Assembly (NCBI RefSeq): GCF_008831285.2
Contig: NC_045149.1
Location: 20,661,035-20,725,034 of the forward strand
Origin: Nymphaea colorata
Taxonomy: Eukaryota; Streptophyta; Magnoliopsida; Nymphaeales; Nymphaeaceae
Direction of reading: 5' to 3'
DNA length: 64,000 nt
Shown here: piece after piece, positions 30,932 through 42,296 of the stretch
Numbering within the stretch: position 1 is the stretch's first letter
Layout: each line of letters starts with the position of its first letter
Made by a program: the position numbers and the translations under genes
Notes under the pieces: generated by a model
Databases searched by the model: none
Seen by the model: only the letters and a program-made list of their open reading frames with translations
Told to the model about the DNA's origin: nothing

Positions 30932-31168
30932 AGAGGCGTTTGGATCACACCTCAAAACCAGTTTTTAGAGTGTTTGGGTGCCATCAAAATTGAGATGAAA
31001 GGTAGTGAAGGACCGGACCTCCCTTAAGTTATTCACAAAAACTAAGTTTCGGGTGTGTCATTCAAACAAATCAAACCAAGTTTTAAAATCTCATTAGAAA
31101 TTTGGTTTCCATAGAACTGAGTCTTTAGAAAATTGGATTAATTGAGGGTGTCATCTAACCAACCCCTA
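30932..31168. mobile_element. MITE-like element with GTTTGGAT-type ends
   Basis: Left end gcgtttggatcacacc and right end ggtgtcatctaaccaaccc are imperfect inverted repeats. Member of the same family as 11251-11570. Confidence 0.45.
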
Positions 31169-31595
31169 CACCTTTTATGGAAATGACTTTTTTCCTTAAT
31201 GGGATCATGGAGACGTCTTTATAAAATTAATTAGAGCGTGATATGTATCAATCTGTTCACCTGGTTGTAGATTTGAGATTCTCTTTGCTATTAAAAAAAA
31301 TCACAAAAAATGGATAGAAGTTTAAATTATAAGAAAAGGGTGGAAAGATTCGACAGCCAAGCATGTTGGCAAAAATGATGCATCAAGGATCCAAGTTGGT
31401 ATCGTTGCTTTGATTCTTCGTCACAACTTTCTTGCTTCTTATTTCCTTTTGTTCTTCATGATTGAATGATCTGGAAGTTGGTCAATTGGCTAGAAACCAA
31501 TGAATCTTTCTGAGTTCGTCTACATTTTATGAGTTTAATTTAAGTGCATGAGCAGTCTCACCATCTGTTTATGAAGTAAGTCTGAACCTTGTGGG

Positions 31596-31673
31596 CAAGG
31601 GGAAGGGGAAGAAGGAGGCTTCCGCTCTCGCCTAAGCAGTGGAATAACTTTCTCTCTCACCAAAAAAAAAAAA
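31596..31673 (+). mobile_element. Truncated SINE-like 3' end with poly(A)
   Basis: A purine-rich segment, then ggcttccgctctcgcc and ctttctctctcacc, ends in 12 A residues at 31662-31673. It resembles the tail module at 30505 and 30583. It lies just downstream of the OVATE-family stop codon. Confidence 0.4.
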
Positions 31674-31734
31674 TTATGAGCATTTTATTTTCATTAATGA
31701 ACACTAAGAACAAGGAAAACATCACAAAACAATT

Positions 31735-32286
31735 TTACATGACCTGGGGACCAAGAGAATCCATGAAGATTAGAGAGCAGACCTCATGGAAGACCTCAAG
31801 AATCAGAGCAGCACACCCCTCTGAGTTCATGGCCAGGTAACATTGCAGGAGCCTTCTCAACTCATGGGGTTCCACCATCCCATTGGCCTTTATCATGTCC
31901 ACCATTGACCACTTCAGATCCTCCCGTGGTTCGAAGGACTCTTTTTCAACAGCAAACGCGACTCTCTTCACCTTGTAATCGTCTGTTCCCACCACCAAAC
32001 TGGACATGTCTTCCTTCTGATCATCCTTCTTCCTTCTCTTCTTCTTTTTCTCCTCCTCCTTTGCCTTCATCTCCTGCATAAGCTTCTCCAGTCTGTCCTG
32101 AACCAAGGTATGGAGGGTGGCCGATATGTACTCCGGCGTGCCGGAGAAGTACGGCTCGGTCTCCTCCGGTGACGAGATGCTTAATCTGCAAGTGCAGCAG
32201 AAGCCTCGGTAGGTGGTGTTCTTGTGAGCGCCGCGCCGGGACTTCTTGTGATTGCTTTGTTTTGAGTAGAACTTCATGCCCCGCAT
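31735..32286 (-). CDS. OVATE family protein (plant transcriptional repressor)
   Basis: Intronless, 183 residues, as usual for OFP genes. The basic N-terminus (MRGMKFYSKQ through KSRRGAHK, residues 1-22) suits nuclear entry. FCCTCRLSISSPEE at 29-42 is a recurring OFP block. A Lys/Glu-rich predicted coiled or disordered segment covers 62-92. The C-terminal OVATE domain is at about 108-170: FAVEKES, EDLKWSMVDMI, ELRRLLQCYLAMNS and ILEVFHEVC. The usual DPYEDF entry is replaced by EPREDL. OFPs generally repress growth genes and bind TALE homeodomain proteins. ATG 32286 is the first in frame. The gene points away from the EF-hand gene, 855 bp apart. Confidence 0.87.
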   Translation of the reverse strand: MRGMKFYSKQSNHKKSRRGAHKNTTYRGFCCTCRLSISSPEETEPYFSGTPEYISATLHTLVQDRLEKLMQEMKAKEEEKKKKRRKKDDQKEDMSSLVVGTDDYKVKRVAFAVEKESFEPREDLKWSMVDMIKANGMVEPHELRRLLQCYLAMNSEGCAALILEVFHEVCSLIFMDSLGPQVM

Positions 32287-33141
32287 GATTTTCCTTCACC
32301 TCACCTCTCCTGAAATTGTCGTTTGGCTGCTCCCCAGATACTTATGAATGAATGTTCTCAGTAAGAACATTTATATAAGTATTTATGGACTTGCATACAT
32401 CACAAGGCTCAAGCAAGAGAGAGAGAGAGAGAGAGAGAGATTAGATGATGTCTGCTGGAAGCCGGCAGAAGAGGGGCCACATACAGCTAACACTTCCGTT
32501 CTGCTAGGACACACCATGATTGGTATTTCAAGTCTCTCTCTCTTTTGGACTAGAGGAATTAAATCTTCTTATTACAGTTGCTCCAAAGAGAATTTCCTAT
32601 GCATAGAGGTAGAGCAACAGTACCATGTAGGTAGTTTGTAATTTTAAAATCTTAACACAGTGATCTTAACAATCATTAATGCTAGAAAAAAATTTCATCT
32701 GGGGTGTGCATATATATTTTTGATACAATATTTTAGACATAATTTTTTAACAATTCTGCATAAATCTTAAATTTTCTCTCCGGCATATGTAGGAGTACCA
32801 TAGTCAAGCCATCATAATATAAATGGATGACCTTGGTTAGTATTTAAGTTATTTTTGCAAAAGGACCTTTACCAAACTTATCAAGAAAAAGAAAGATGTT
32901 TTTGTTAAATAAAATAAAGTTAATCCTTCATTAAGAAAGAGACCATTTTCCAGAGAAACTCTAAACTGTGCTTCAAAGTAATATGCCACCAACATCTTCT
33001 TTCTTTTTCTATAACCGACAGCCGAAAGAGTCTCTTATCCATGCTTTATTCCATACTTTCATTCTAGTTCTACAGCCTTGTACTTTACTCGAGTATATAT
33101 GATTATATGTGCTTTCCGTTTCTTAGTAACAAAGTTACACA
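32287..33141. other. Shared upstream region of two divergent genes
   Basis: Lies between the OVATE-family start (minus) and the EF-hand start (plus). It holds a (GA)n run at 32414-32440 and a TATATAT at 33094-33100, 42 bp before the EF-hand ATG, a plausible TATA element. Confidence 0.5.
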
Positions 33142-33564
33142 ATGATGAGTCAGTTTTCCGGTGCAGATCTTGCCGGATTCCGGGAGCTCTTCGATTATTA
33201 TGACCGTGATCATGATGGAGTGATAACCAAAGCAGACTCTATGAAAGCCATGCAGTCGGTAGGCTACAATGTTGTTTTGGAAAGCAACCTATTCGAAGGC
33301 ATCAATTCGGCTGATTTTGAGCTGTTCTCACAAGCCATAGAAACGAACACTTTGATGATCTCAGGCAACTTGAAGGAGGAGCTCTCACAAGGTTTCGAGT
33401 TTTTCAATGAGTATCGTGCCGGCAAAATCTACGCCGGCGAGCTCCGGCATCTGCTGACCACTTTGAGAGATAAACTTTCCGATGGTGAGTTAAAAGTACG
33501 GATTGGTGAAGACAAGGTGGTAGATTCACCATCTAAAGCAGCTGGTCAGTTATATAAGGTTTAG
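33142..33564 (+). CDS. Calmodulin-like EF-hand protein, degenerate
   Basis: Intronless, 140 residues. Only the first EF-hand is canonical: FRELFDYYDRDHDGVITKAD, loop 21-32 with Asp at positions 1, 3 and 5, Gly at 6, Ile at 8, and Asp instead of Glu at 12. The calmodulin-like architecture continues (EELSQGFEFFNEYRAGKIYAGELRHLLTTL, residues about 78-107 in total), but that loop, NEYRAGKIYAGE, has lost its acidic ligands. The second and fourth hands are not recognisable. The protein therefore probably binds one calcium ion or works mainly as an adaptor, similar to myosin light chains. Two adjacent ATGs (33142, 33145) differ by one residue. No signal or membrane segment. Confidence 0.78.
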   Translation: MMSQFSGADLAGFRELFDYYDRDHDGVITKADSMKAMQSVGYNVVLESNLFEGINSADFELFSQAIETNTLMISGNLKEELSQGFEFFNEYRAGKIYAGELRHLLTTLRDKLSDGELKVRIGEDKVVDSPSKAAGQLYKV

Positions 33565-33959
33565 TTAACGGCCAATTATGGCACTAAGATAGTTGAATAA
33601 AGCACAAAAGGATCACTATCGAACAAAGTTAGTAGAATGATGAATGTTTAGTTAAAACTTGGATTAGGTTTATCTCCTTTTTAAGACCTTCGGAAAAAGG
33701 AAGCCTTCCGATAAACTGTAAGCAATACAATATGAAAGAATAGAAGAAAAAACCCCAATCTTTTTTTTTTTTTCCTAAAGGTTATTCCCTTTCAATCTCT
33801 CACTTTTTCACTATTTCAATCTCTCTTGTTGCTTTAAATTAGTAGAATCTTTTATTCTCTCCTTAAAGGGGAACACCCAAAAGCAAGAAGAAAAGCCCCT
33901 ACCCAAGAACGACCATTCAAAGCATTGTTTTATTCACAAAGGTCCATTTCTTGTAAATT

Positions 33960-34830
33960 TTCCTTTTTTTTAAGACCCCACCTAGAACCCTGGCAGTCTT
34001 CTGGGCTCATTTCAAAGTGGCGGGTTGTTAACCTCATTCTTTGTTCTCCCCTAAAAAGAAAACAATGAAAATGTATCTTTTCACCTTCCACACTATGGTA
34101 TATATTCTCATAGGAACTATTCTTGTATACTATAAATAATGGAATCACGACCACTCTAGTTGACGAGTACCTCAGCTAGGACCCCGGTGGTCTTCAGGTT
34201 GTCAGTTTGATTCTCCTAGGTATTATTTTTTTAGACTGTAAACAATAGAATCACAACCATTTTAGTTGATGAGTACCTTACTTAGAACCCCAACAGTCTT
34301 CTGGGCTCTTTTCGAAGTGGCGAATGGTTAACCTTCTTCTTAGTTCTCCCCTAAAAGGAAAACAATGAAAATGTACCTTTTCACCTTCCTACACTATGGT
34401 TTGTATTCTCATAGGAACTATTCTTGTATACTATAAATAATGGAATCACAACCACTCTAGTTGACGAGAACCTCAGCTAGGGCCCCGGTGGTCTTAAGGT
34501 TGTCGGTTTGATTTTTGTACCTTTTTTTATACTGTAAACAATAGAATCACGACCATTCTAGTTGACGAGTACCCCACTTAGAACCCTGACAGTCATCTGG
34601 GCTCTTTTCGAAGTGGCGAGTTGTTAACCTCCTTCTTAGTTCTCCCCTAAAAGGAAAATAATGAAAAATGTACTTTTTCACCTTCTACACTATGGTTTGC
34701 ATTGTGATAGGAACTATTCTTGTGGACATTAAATAATGGAATCACGACGACTCTAGTTGATGAGTATCTCACCTAGGACCCTGGTGGTCTTCAGGGCTCT
34801 TTTCCAAGTTGTGGGTTGTTAACTTCCTTT
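33960..34830. repeat. Tandem array, about 300-bp unit with internal sub-repeat
   Basis: The marker ctgggctc, followed by a ttcgaagtggcg-type block and gttaacc, recurs at 34001, 34301, 34597 and (as cagggctct) 34792, giving spacings of 300, 296 and 195 bp. Within a unit, tagttgacgagtacc and nearby ggaatcac(g/a)acca blocks occur twice, so the unit is itself a doubled ~150-bp motif. Confidence 0.85.
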
Positions 34831-36234
34831 TAGTTCTTCCCTAAGAAAAAAAAAATTAATGAAAATGTGACTTTTTCGCTTTAAGCACTATGGTTTTTGT
34901 ATTAGATCCTCCACATGGAGGGGATCAGCTCAGCCCGACACTCGTTGGCTCCATTCTCCAAAGTACAAAGCTTTACTATTTCCAGGGGGGATGAGCCCAT
35001 ACATTGCACTTATCCTTTCCTGGTGTTGCTTTTGATATTGATATTTGAAAAGTAAAAAAGGAACTTGACTTATGTTGATTCGGTTAAATTTTCTCAACTT
35101 TTTGAAAGCAACAATTCAACTCGTGTGTGCAAGGGCACATGCAATAGTGGCTATTTACATTACATTGTTCACTAAATTTGTAGAGTCGTCTCAGCAGACG
35201 CAAGAGATTCTGCATCTCTTTTTCTCACTCACATCGTTTTTATCTTCACCTAATTTTTCTCTTGCTATAGAACTGGAAAAGATGGATTTGAAAATCCAGT
35301 CAATATTTCTTTTATATATACACACACACGCCCGCGCACAAGAGGACTTAAAATCAGCTGGCTACCAAATGTTGCAAAATGACAAAATATTTAAAAACTG
35401 TCACTAAAAATGGCATGCAACAGAAGCACGGGTAACAATTTATGCACACACACACACATATATATGTATTCCAAATAAAAGAAAAATAAAAACCAAGGAC
35501 AAATACTATAACAATCCGGGCCTCTTAGGCTTTAGAGCTTTAGAGATTTTCAACCCTCACTCTAATAGCTTCAATTCCCATCGCTAGAAAACTAGGAATT
35601 ATGGCAACTAATTATTTAGTCAACATTCTTATAAGCCTTCAAAAATCTACAAAAAAAACTCTCATATTTTTCATGTCACGCATGACATGACCTGTTATCT
35701 AATATTAAACTCAATCATCATACCATTCTTGTTGATATTTATGTCCTTTTTTCATACTAAAAACCGCTTGGCTGTAAAGACCGCCGCAAATGTTGCATCA
35801 AAGAGCGCTCTTCGCTTCCCAATAAGTCGCTTGGTTCAGCTTGTGCAGACGACACAGACATCGTGCTTTCGGACTGGCCCTTGAACTTGTATTAATCCCT
35901 CTGAATGCTTGTTAGCCCCTGGGCTCGCGCTATCAAAATCTCATACAATGCATTGCTTCAAGCAAATTGGACTGTAGAAATGGATTCATGAAGGTGGGAT
36001 TTATATGGAGCTACCTTCGAGTTATATTGTTTCAACAAGAAAAACTGCATCGCTTAAATTTTATGCTAAGACCTTATATAAAATTCATTCTAATTCTGTA
36101 TATTGTATGAATCAGATTCCAAGTATCCGATCAAGGAGATAACTAAATGAAGCATGACAAAGCGGATGAAATCATCCGGTTTGACTGCAGCAATCCACAT
36201 ACGTAAGTTTCTAAATGGTTACAAACTTGCACTA

Positions 36235-36345
36235 CAAAAAACCTAAGACCAGAAAATGTCAGTGAAACAAAGACAGACGTTGGTAATGCTTTTGCAGACG
36301 TTTCAAGATATCGTTGGTGAAAAGTGTGTCAGTAAAAAGTAAAAA
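36235..36345 (+). mobile_element. CACTA-like transposon terminus (solo)
   Basis: Begins cactacaaaaaacctaag, the typical CACTA end, followed by subterminal gacgttggtaatgc and gacgtttc motifs and gtcagtaaaaag. No opposite TTTGTAGTG end was seen within several kb, so it may be a fragment. Confidence 0.35.
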
Positions 36346-36672
36346 GGATGAAAGGTTGTGCCAACCACTCTGATTCGTTTGTTTTGTCGGTCTTGTTTAC
36401 AGTTGCATCGATGGTGGTACTGAGTGGTGTGCGGAGTGGCAATGCAGACAATACATCTTCAATATGATTTATGTGGGTGTTATTCATCGGTGAATGCATA
36501 ACATTTAATAACATTGAAGTTGAATAGTTTACTATATGATCGCTTAGCAGCTCTAAACCCCAGAAGTTGAAGTTGAAAGAAGAAGAGGTGGCTTCGATGA
36601 TATTCAGATCAGATTCAGGTGAAGAGACTCTCAAATTTGCTCAAATAGATTTGCTTAAGCAACCCTTCTGCA

Positions 36673-36787
36673 ACCCTAGCGTCTCTTGAGACCGGATTTG
36701 TTCCTTTGGGTCATGAATCAAAGAGAACAAACCCTACCGTCTCTTGAGACCGTGTTTGTTCCTTCGGCTGAGAACAAACAAGAGGGG
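36673..36787. repeat. 58-bp direct duplication upstream of ERD2
   Basis: accctagcgtctcttgagac and its close copy start at 36673 and 36731. Each holds a short inverted repeat, gtctc-tt-gagac, followed by tttgttcctt. Confidence 0.75.
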
Positions 36788-37055
36788 TCCTATTTTTGAC
36801 CATTCACGATAAGACGTGGTCTGCACTCCTGATCAAGTGTGAGTCAAACCCCTTGTGCCCATATTATGCCGGAGAAGAAACTAGATGCCATTAATGTCTT
36901 AGCGGCGATAATCAACTAGACAAGACCGAGATCAAAACGGATGAGCGTTACCAATTAGTGAGAAGCAAGGTCTCTCGAACAAGGAGGTGCAGAAAATCGG
37001 TTTTTTCAGGAGCATTGATACACACAGCTTTGTTGGGGATCGGCAGAGAGCGAAG

Positions 37056-40000
37056 ATGAACATCTTCAGGCTAGCTGGGGACATGACTCATATGCTGAGC
37101 ATCGTCGTCCTTCTCCTGAAGATACGCACCATGAAATCATGTGCTGGTAAGTTTAGCAATTCTTCTCTTCCGTTTTGGACTTCTGGAATGGAACAAGCAA
37201 TAGTTTCTCTTCCTCCTGTTTCGGTTTGTCGGTAGTTTGTGGTTGTCTTTTGATTCTACCGAGTGTTCGAATAAATGATTGGGATTTACCAGTGCACCCA
37301 ACTTCATCTTTCATGGGATTTTTGTTTTTCTGGGATTGGTTGTGTTTGAGTGCACCCAAACTTCATACTTCGTGACCTTATGTTTGTTTGCCTCGGATTG
37401 ATTGGATTTGACTGCCGCAGCGTCATTTTTCCAGCGTTCGATATTTGGTTTCTCACGTCAATTGAATTTTGAACGCCCCAACCTCCTACCTTCTTGAGTT
37501 TGACATCCGGTTCCTAGCATTAATCGTGTTTTTGTTGAACGTATTTAAGGTTTTGGGTGTTGTTTCTTAAACATCTATTCCACATTTCTCAGGTCAATGT
37601 ATTAAGTCTTGCAGGTCTCTTCCTTTTCATGAATGACTGTTGGATGAGGAAGTCCATGGTTGGGTCTTATGAACTTGCGCTAGTTTTTTGTTTATTAACT
37701 TGGGTGCACGGGTACATTTTCTAAACTGACATTATTAATTTTCCTTCCTTGTCTTGAATAATCTCTGGAAAAACCGTTGCTTTTGCCCTATTCTTATCAT
37801 TGAGCTAGATATCAGGCTTTTTTATAGCCTTAATTTTTCTTGGATGGTTAGATTTTCATTGCAATTTTTTGTTGTTTTGTGCCAGGTATATCTCTTAAAA
37901 CACAGGAGCTGTATGTTATTGTTTTTGTCGCACGGTATCTCGACTTATTCACAACGTATATTTCTTTATATAACACGGTTATGAAGATTATTTTCCTTGC
38001 TACGTCCGTCTGTATTGTCTGGTACATGAGATACCACAAGGTCGTCAAGCAAACATACAACAAGGATCAAGATACTTTCCGCCATTACTTTCTTATCCCG
38101 CCATGCTTTGCATTGGCTCTTCTCATTCATCGTTCTTTCACTGTCATGGAGGTACACCCTTATGTACACGTTTGAATGTTATTTCTGTTTCTGTACAGTT
38201 GCATGCCGCATTGTGACTGCTGAAGCTTGCCATATGTTGATTGCGGTTTTTTACTATCTATCTCTGCATCAGGATCTTATCTACAAACTATAGTCATTAA
38301 CAAATAAACGGTAAAGCAGGTAGGCAATTTTGTCCTACGATAGTAATGGTAACAGAAAACATACACAGAGACAGGAAATAGATAGGCCAATCTATTCACA
38401 TAGAGATAAGGACGAGGACTGATTTGGAAAGTTTTGACCAGCAACTTTGTCATTGAGCTGTTTCTCCTCCAGTTATTATTGTCATCGTAATGGCAAGTTG
38501 GGGTGGATCATTTTTTTAGGGAAACATGTTGAAAAACTGTTTAAAAGGCATCTAGAAGGCTAAGATCCCAAACGTCTCCAGCTCATGTTTGTGGGTCTGA
38601 TCCAGGATATGATCTCTTTAATCCGAACAATAAAGCTGTTTTCCATGTGTATGTGAATCTCATGGACTTTGCACATTACATATTTAAATGTTTAAAACTG
38701 TAAAATTTTGCATGCTTGGGGCGCTTCTGTGCCTAATTCATTGGGTCTACATTAGAGACATCTTCAAATGGTCCAGACACATGGTTGTTTCCATGCCTGG
38801 AGGAAAGTGTGTCATACGGTTTGATGGTCTTGGGCCACATGATGCTTAAAATGTACTTTGATGTGTCATTAGCTAGGAATATGCTTGCTGGTCTTCTTTT
38901 GTCTATCATTATTTTTCTTTGTTATTCTCATTCTCACAATGGTCTAATCTAGGCTCATCTTTTGTGTCTATATGTGTGATAAATTGATTTGTGCTGCTAA
39001 AGTAATATTGTATCTGCTACTATATATCATATTTTTATTCATCGATATGGATTTCATTGCACTAATTGTCATAAACACCAGCTTGCAAGTTTTATTGTCC
39101 AAGGAACCCATGCATTTTTTTGCATAAAAATATTGTTTGATGGGGACATAGTTAATGTAAAACAGCAGAAGTTGTTAAAAAACGAAACATAATTATAGAT
39201 GTTACATTCAGTTAGATGAAAAAGAAGCATCTTAGATAAATAAATGTGTTATGTGCTAGTCCTCTAATTTGATGAGATAAGGCCACATACAAGGACATGT
39301 TTATGAATTACTTTCCTGAACTGAAGTAGGTATCTGGGATTCTGGCTGAGCAATATGTGTATTCAAAGGAACATGAGACTGGGTTGAGAAAGATTTTGTT
39401 TCTAAAGGAACCTTTTTAGCATATCTGTGGAAAGAAAGGGCCTTTTTCCCAATTGTAGTAAAAATTTCTACTGAACTTATACCAAAGAGGAAAATCCAAT
39501 GACATTCAGTAATGGTCTTTTTGCCCCAGTAGCTGTAGGTTAGAAGTGTGAGGTAGGGTAAATCCTGTGGTAGCTCAATCTTTTGCTATGGTACACAATG
39601 AATTTTCCTGTTCTGAATACTATGTAGATCCCAAATTTCACATTCATAGATTGGTTAAGATGATTGGTCGTGGTGTTACTATAGGGTGCTTCGATTGATC
39701 AGCAAAAGGCAGTAAAATTCATCTTTTTATTACATTATCTTAACTAAATGTCTTGCATTTTTTTTTTCCAAATTCTAAGCTCTTAGCTTCTTACGTTTTC
39801 ATAATCTTTTTAATTGATCATGATTCTTTGTCTCAATGGAAAGTAGAGAACAGCTTGTGTACCTAGATCACAACAGGTTTTGGAATTTCAGCATATTCTT
39901 GTTATGCTTTCGACATGGACTGCTAATTCTGTAAATCCTTGTCCCTAGATTTTCTAATCTTGAAAGGCCTGCCACAGACTGGGATGTTTGTGTATGAAAA

Positions 40001-41660
40001 TGTGATTTTAATTTGGAAACTGTTTATATCTGAAAATATGCAGTTAATTTAGCTTTTAATGTTACAAAAGACATGACCAGGATTAGGCAAAAGAAAGTTT
40101 GGTGCAACACCAGTGTGACAGGTTCCGTACAATTTTCCAATCTTCTCTGAATGGGCACCTAAAGTTTCAGCTTCTAATTATGTGACTTATTATCCAACAT
40201 CTTTAGTGTGCGTATTTTTTCTTTTGAGATTTTCGACGTCTTTCATCTGGTGGTCTAGACTATAAACAATTTGAAATTCATATCTACATATAAAGACAAA
40301 GCATGCCTTCCTGCCCTGTTTGCTACAACCAGGTGCTGTGCGTTCCAGAAAAGTGTGATATTATGTTTGCAGGTATAGTTGAAAACTTGAAACATTTTGA
40401 TTTACCAGCAAAGATATTTCCTCTGCCTTGAACTTACTTTGGATGGTAATGAGCTATCTATGATTATGACCTAGATGTTTGGTCTTATTGATTTATTCAT
40501 CTGTTGAAGCTTTATTGCACTTACAACTGATTGATCTGCAGTCTTCTGAGGAAGTTATTTTATACTGACTTGGATGGCCTGAATGCATATTACAGATTCT
40601 TTGGACGTTTTCCTTGTATCTTGAAGCAGTTGCAATCTTGCCTCAACTTGTGTTGCTACAGAGGTCAAGCAACATTGACAACTTGACTGTAAACTATGTT
40701 TTCCTTCTTGGGTATGGTTATTTTCGACTTGCTCATGATGTTTTTCTTCTTTAGTTCCTTTTCCAGAAGAAGTCTTCTATGACACTAAATATTGCCATGG
40801 CTTGCACATAATCTCACTTAGATAATTTATTGCCTTCTCTGTGTTTAAATTGGTGACGGCCACCTTCTTTCGTCAGGGCCCAAAAGAACTTAGCTTTCGG
40901 GAAATTAGAAAAGTGTTGTCTTTTTTTCGTAGTCAGTCAGCTTTCTGGATTCAGTAAGGTGCAATTACTGCAGTATGGTCATTTAGGGAAACATGACAGT
41001 CACTGCCTCAAATGGCAGTAAGATTATAATTTGTGTTCAGACTGCTTGTAAAATTTCCGTATATGCAATTTGCCACAACTTTCTCTTCGGGTATTTTTGA
41101 CAATTACGTTGGAGACTAAGAGAGTTTCAGAAGAAGTGTAGTTGAGATTATAGCAGAATACCCCATATGTAAAATGAATCTAGAGACTGAAACTGTCTGC
41201 AAAATCAGTTTAAGTGAAAACTGGTTGGGTGGTTACTAGTCCTCCTTATCTATGCTATTTTGAAGGTAATGTGCCTCATGCACCATTTTTTGTTTTCAGT
41301 GCTTACAGAGCTCTATATTTGCTCAACTGGATTTACCGTTTCTTCACTGAGCATCATCACACAAGATGGATCCGTAAGTTTCTTCTCTTGATACTGTTGA
41401 ATTGTCCCTCCTATTTGTCTCCTGTAATTGGTCTGTTGGCTATTTGGACCATGAAAGTTTTCCCAATTGTTGGTACAGCTTGGATTTCAGGCCTGATTCA
41501 GACTGCTCTTTATGCTGATTTCTTCTATTACTATATTAAGAGGTAAGGAGGTTTCCGTACGGACCATACCATTTGTCTTTACGTTCTTGGATTTTTCCTA
41601 ACTTTTCCATTGAACGTGAACAGCTGGAAGAACCATGAGAGGCTTAAGCTTCCTGCTTAA
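37056..41660 (+). CDS. ERD2: ER lumen protein-retaining receptor (K/HDEL receptor)
   Basis: Seven-helix Golgi receptor that returns escaped ER residents by binding their C-terminal K/HDEL. Complete: exons 37056-37146, 37886-38151, 40596-40711, 41300-41373, 41479-41542, 41624-41660. Every junction is GT-AG and in frame, giving 215 residues, the usual plant ERD2 length. Signature blocks are intact: [10 protein letters not shown] at the start, [13 protein letters not shown] at the first junction, [45 protein letters not shown] and the C-terminal LKLPA. Exon 5 is the source of a relic copy near 50522. The gene ends tail-to-tail with NPF copy 1, 636 bp apart. The 739-bp first intron and 2.4-kb second intron show no embedded gene. 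Confidence 0.95.
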
Positions 41661-42296
41661 GATAAAACTTTATACTGACACAAGGATTGACTTGCTTTTC
41701 AACCTGGAAGAGAGCTGTTTACTGTATGTTTGATATTTCATCTCCCTGTTGATGTCTAACATGAGAGTGGTATCGAGGCAGGAAGCTTCTAGTTTTTTTC
41801 CTTTTTCCAAAGAATAGATACTCTGTGAAAGTGAATTGGTGCGTTGTTGACATGTAAGCTAATTAAGGAGGCAAATTTCTTTAGGGATACTGGTAACTCC
41901 CAATTAGATGGCAGTTCAAATGCTCAATGAGTATTGCTAGTGAATACTATTGACGGACAGAGTTCTACAAATAAGATACAAAAGTGGTTGGGCATTCTCA
42001 TTGACATGTCCAAGAATGACAAGTGGAGTTCCATAAGCTTGGTATATAGTTGTGGAGTCTCACCATCTCCATTTTTGTTGCAAGCGACCCTGTTTATTTG
42101 TGGTTTGCGGTATGGCAAGCAAAGTACTTGCACAGATCACTCTTATTTACTCTTTCCTGGTCATCAGTTCTCAGTTTAGATGGTGGAATCACAGTTAATC
42201 TTGACATGGCCATGAATTTCTGTTACATTTGCTCCAAAAATTAAACGGTGATAATCTTGAGCATTTGCTATGTATTTAACAACACAATAAGTCTCC

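Larger units (their letters stand above)
27809..31734. other. Intergenic, AT-rich, with SINE-like, MITE-like and simple repeats
   Basis: Upstream of the pectate lyase gene there are GA-rich leader sequences to about 27930. Beyond that lie a short direct duplication at 29861-29946, a (TA)n run at 30103-30168, a SINE-like unit at 30365-30635, a MITE-like element at 30932-31168 and a poly(A)-ended SINE-like tail at 31596-31673. No gene is supported. Confidence 0.6.
33565..37055. other. Intergenic: tandem array, CACTA-like end, ERD2 upstream region
   Basis: No gene supported. It holds the ~300-bp tandem array 33960-34830, short CA/TA runs near 35320 and 35445, a CACTA-like terminus at 36235-36345, and a 58-bp duplication at 36673-36787 above ERD2. 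Confidence 0.55.

Noticed and set aside
33960-34830. CRISPR-like array
   Set aside because: Units are ~300 bp with no short repeat-spacer pattern, and this is a plant nuclear sequence.
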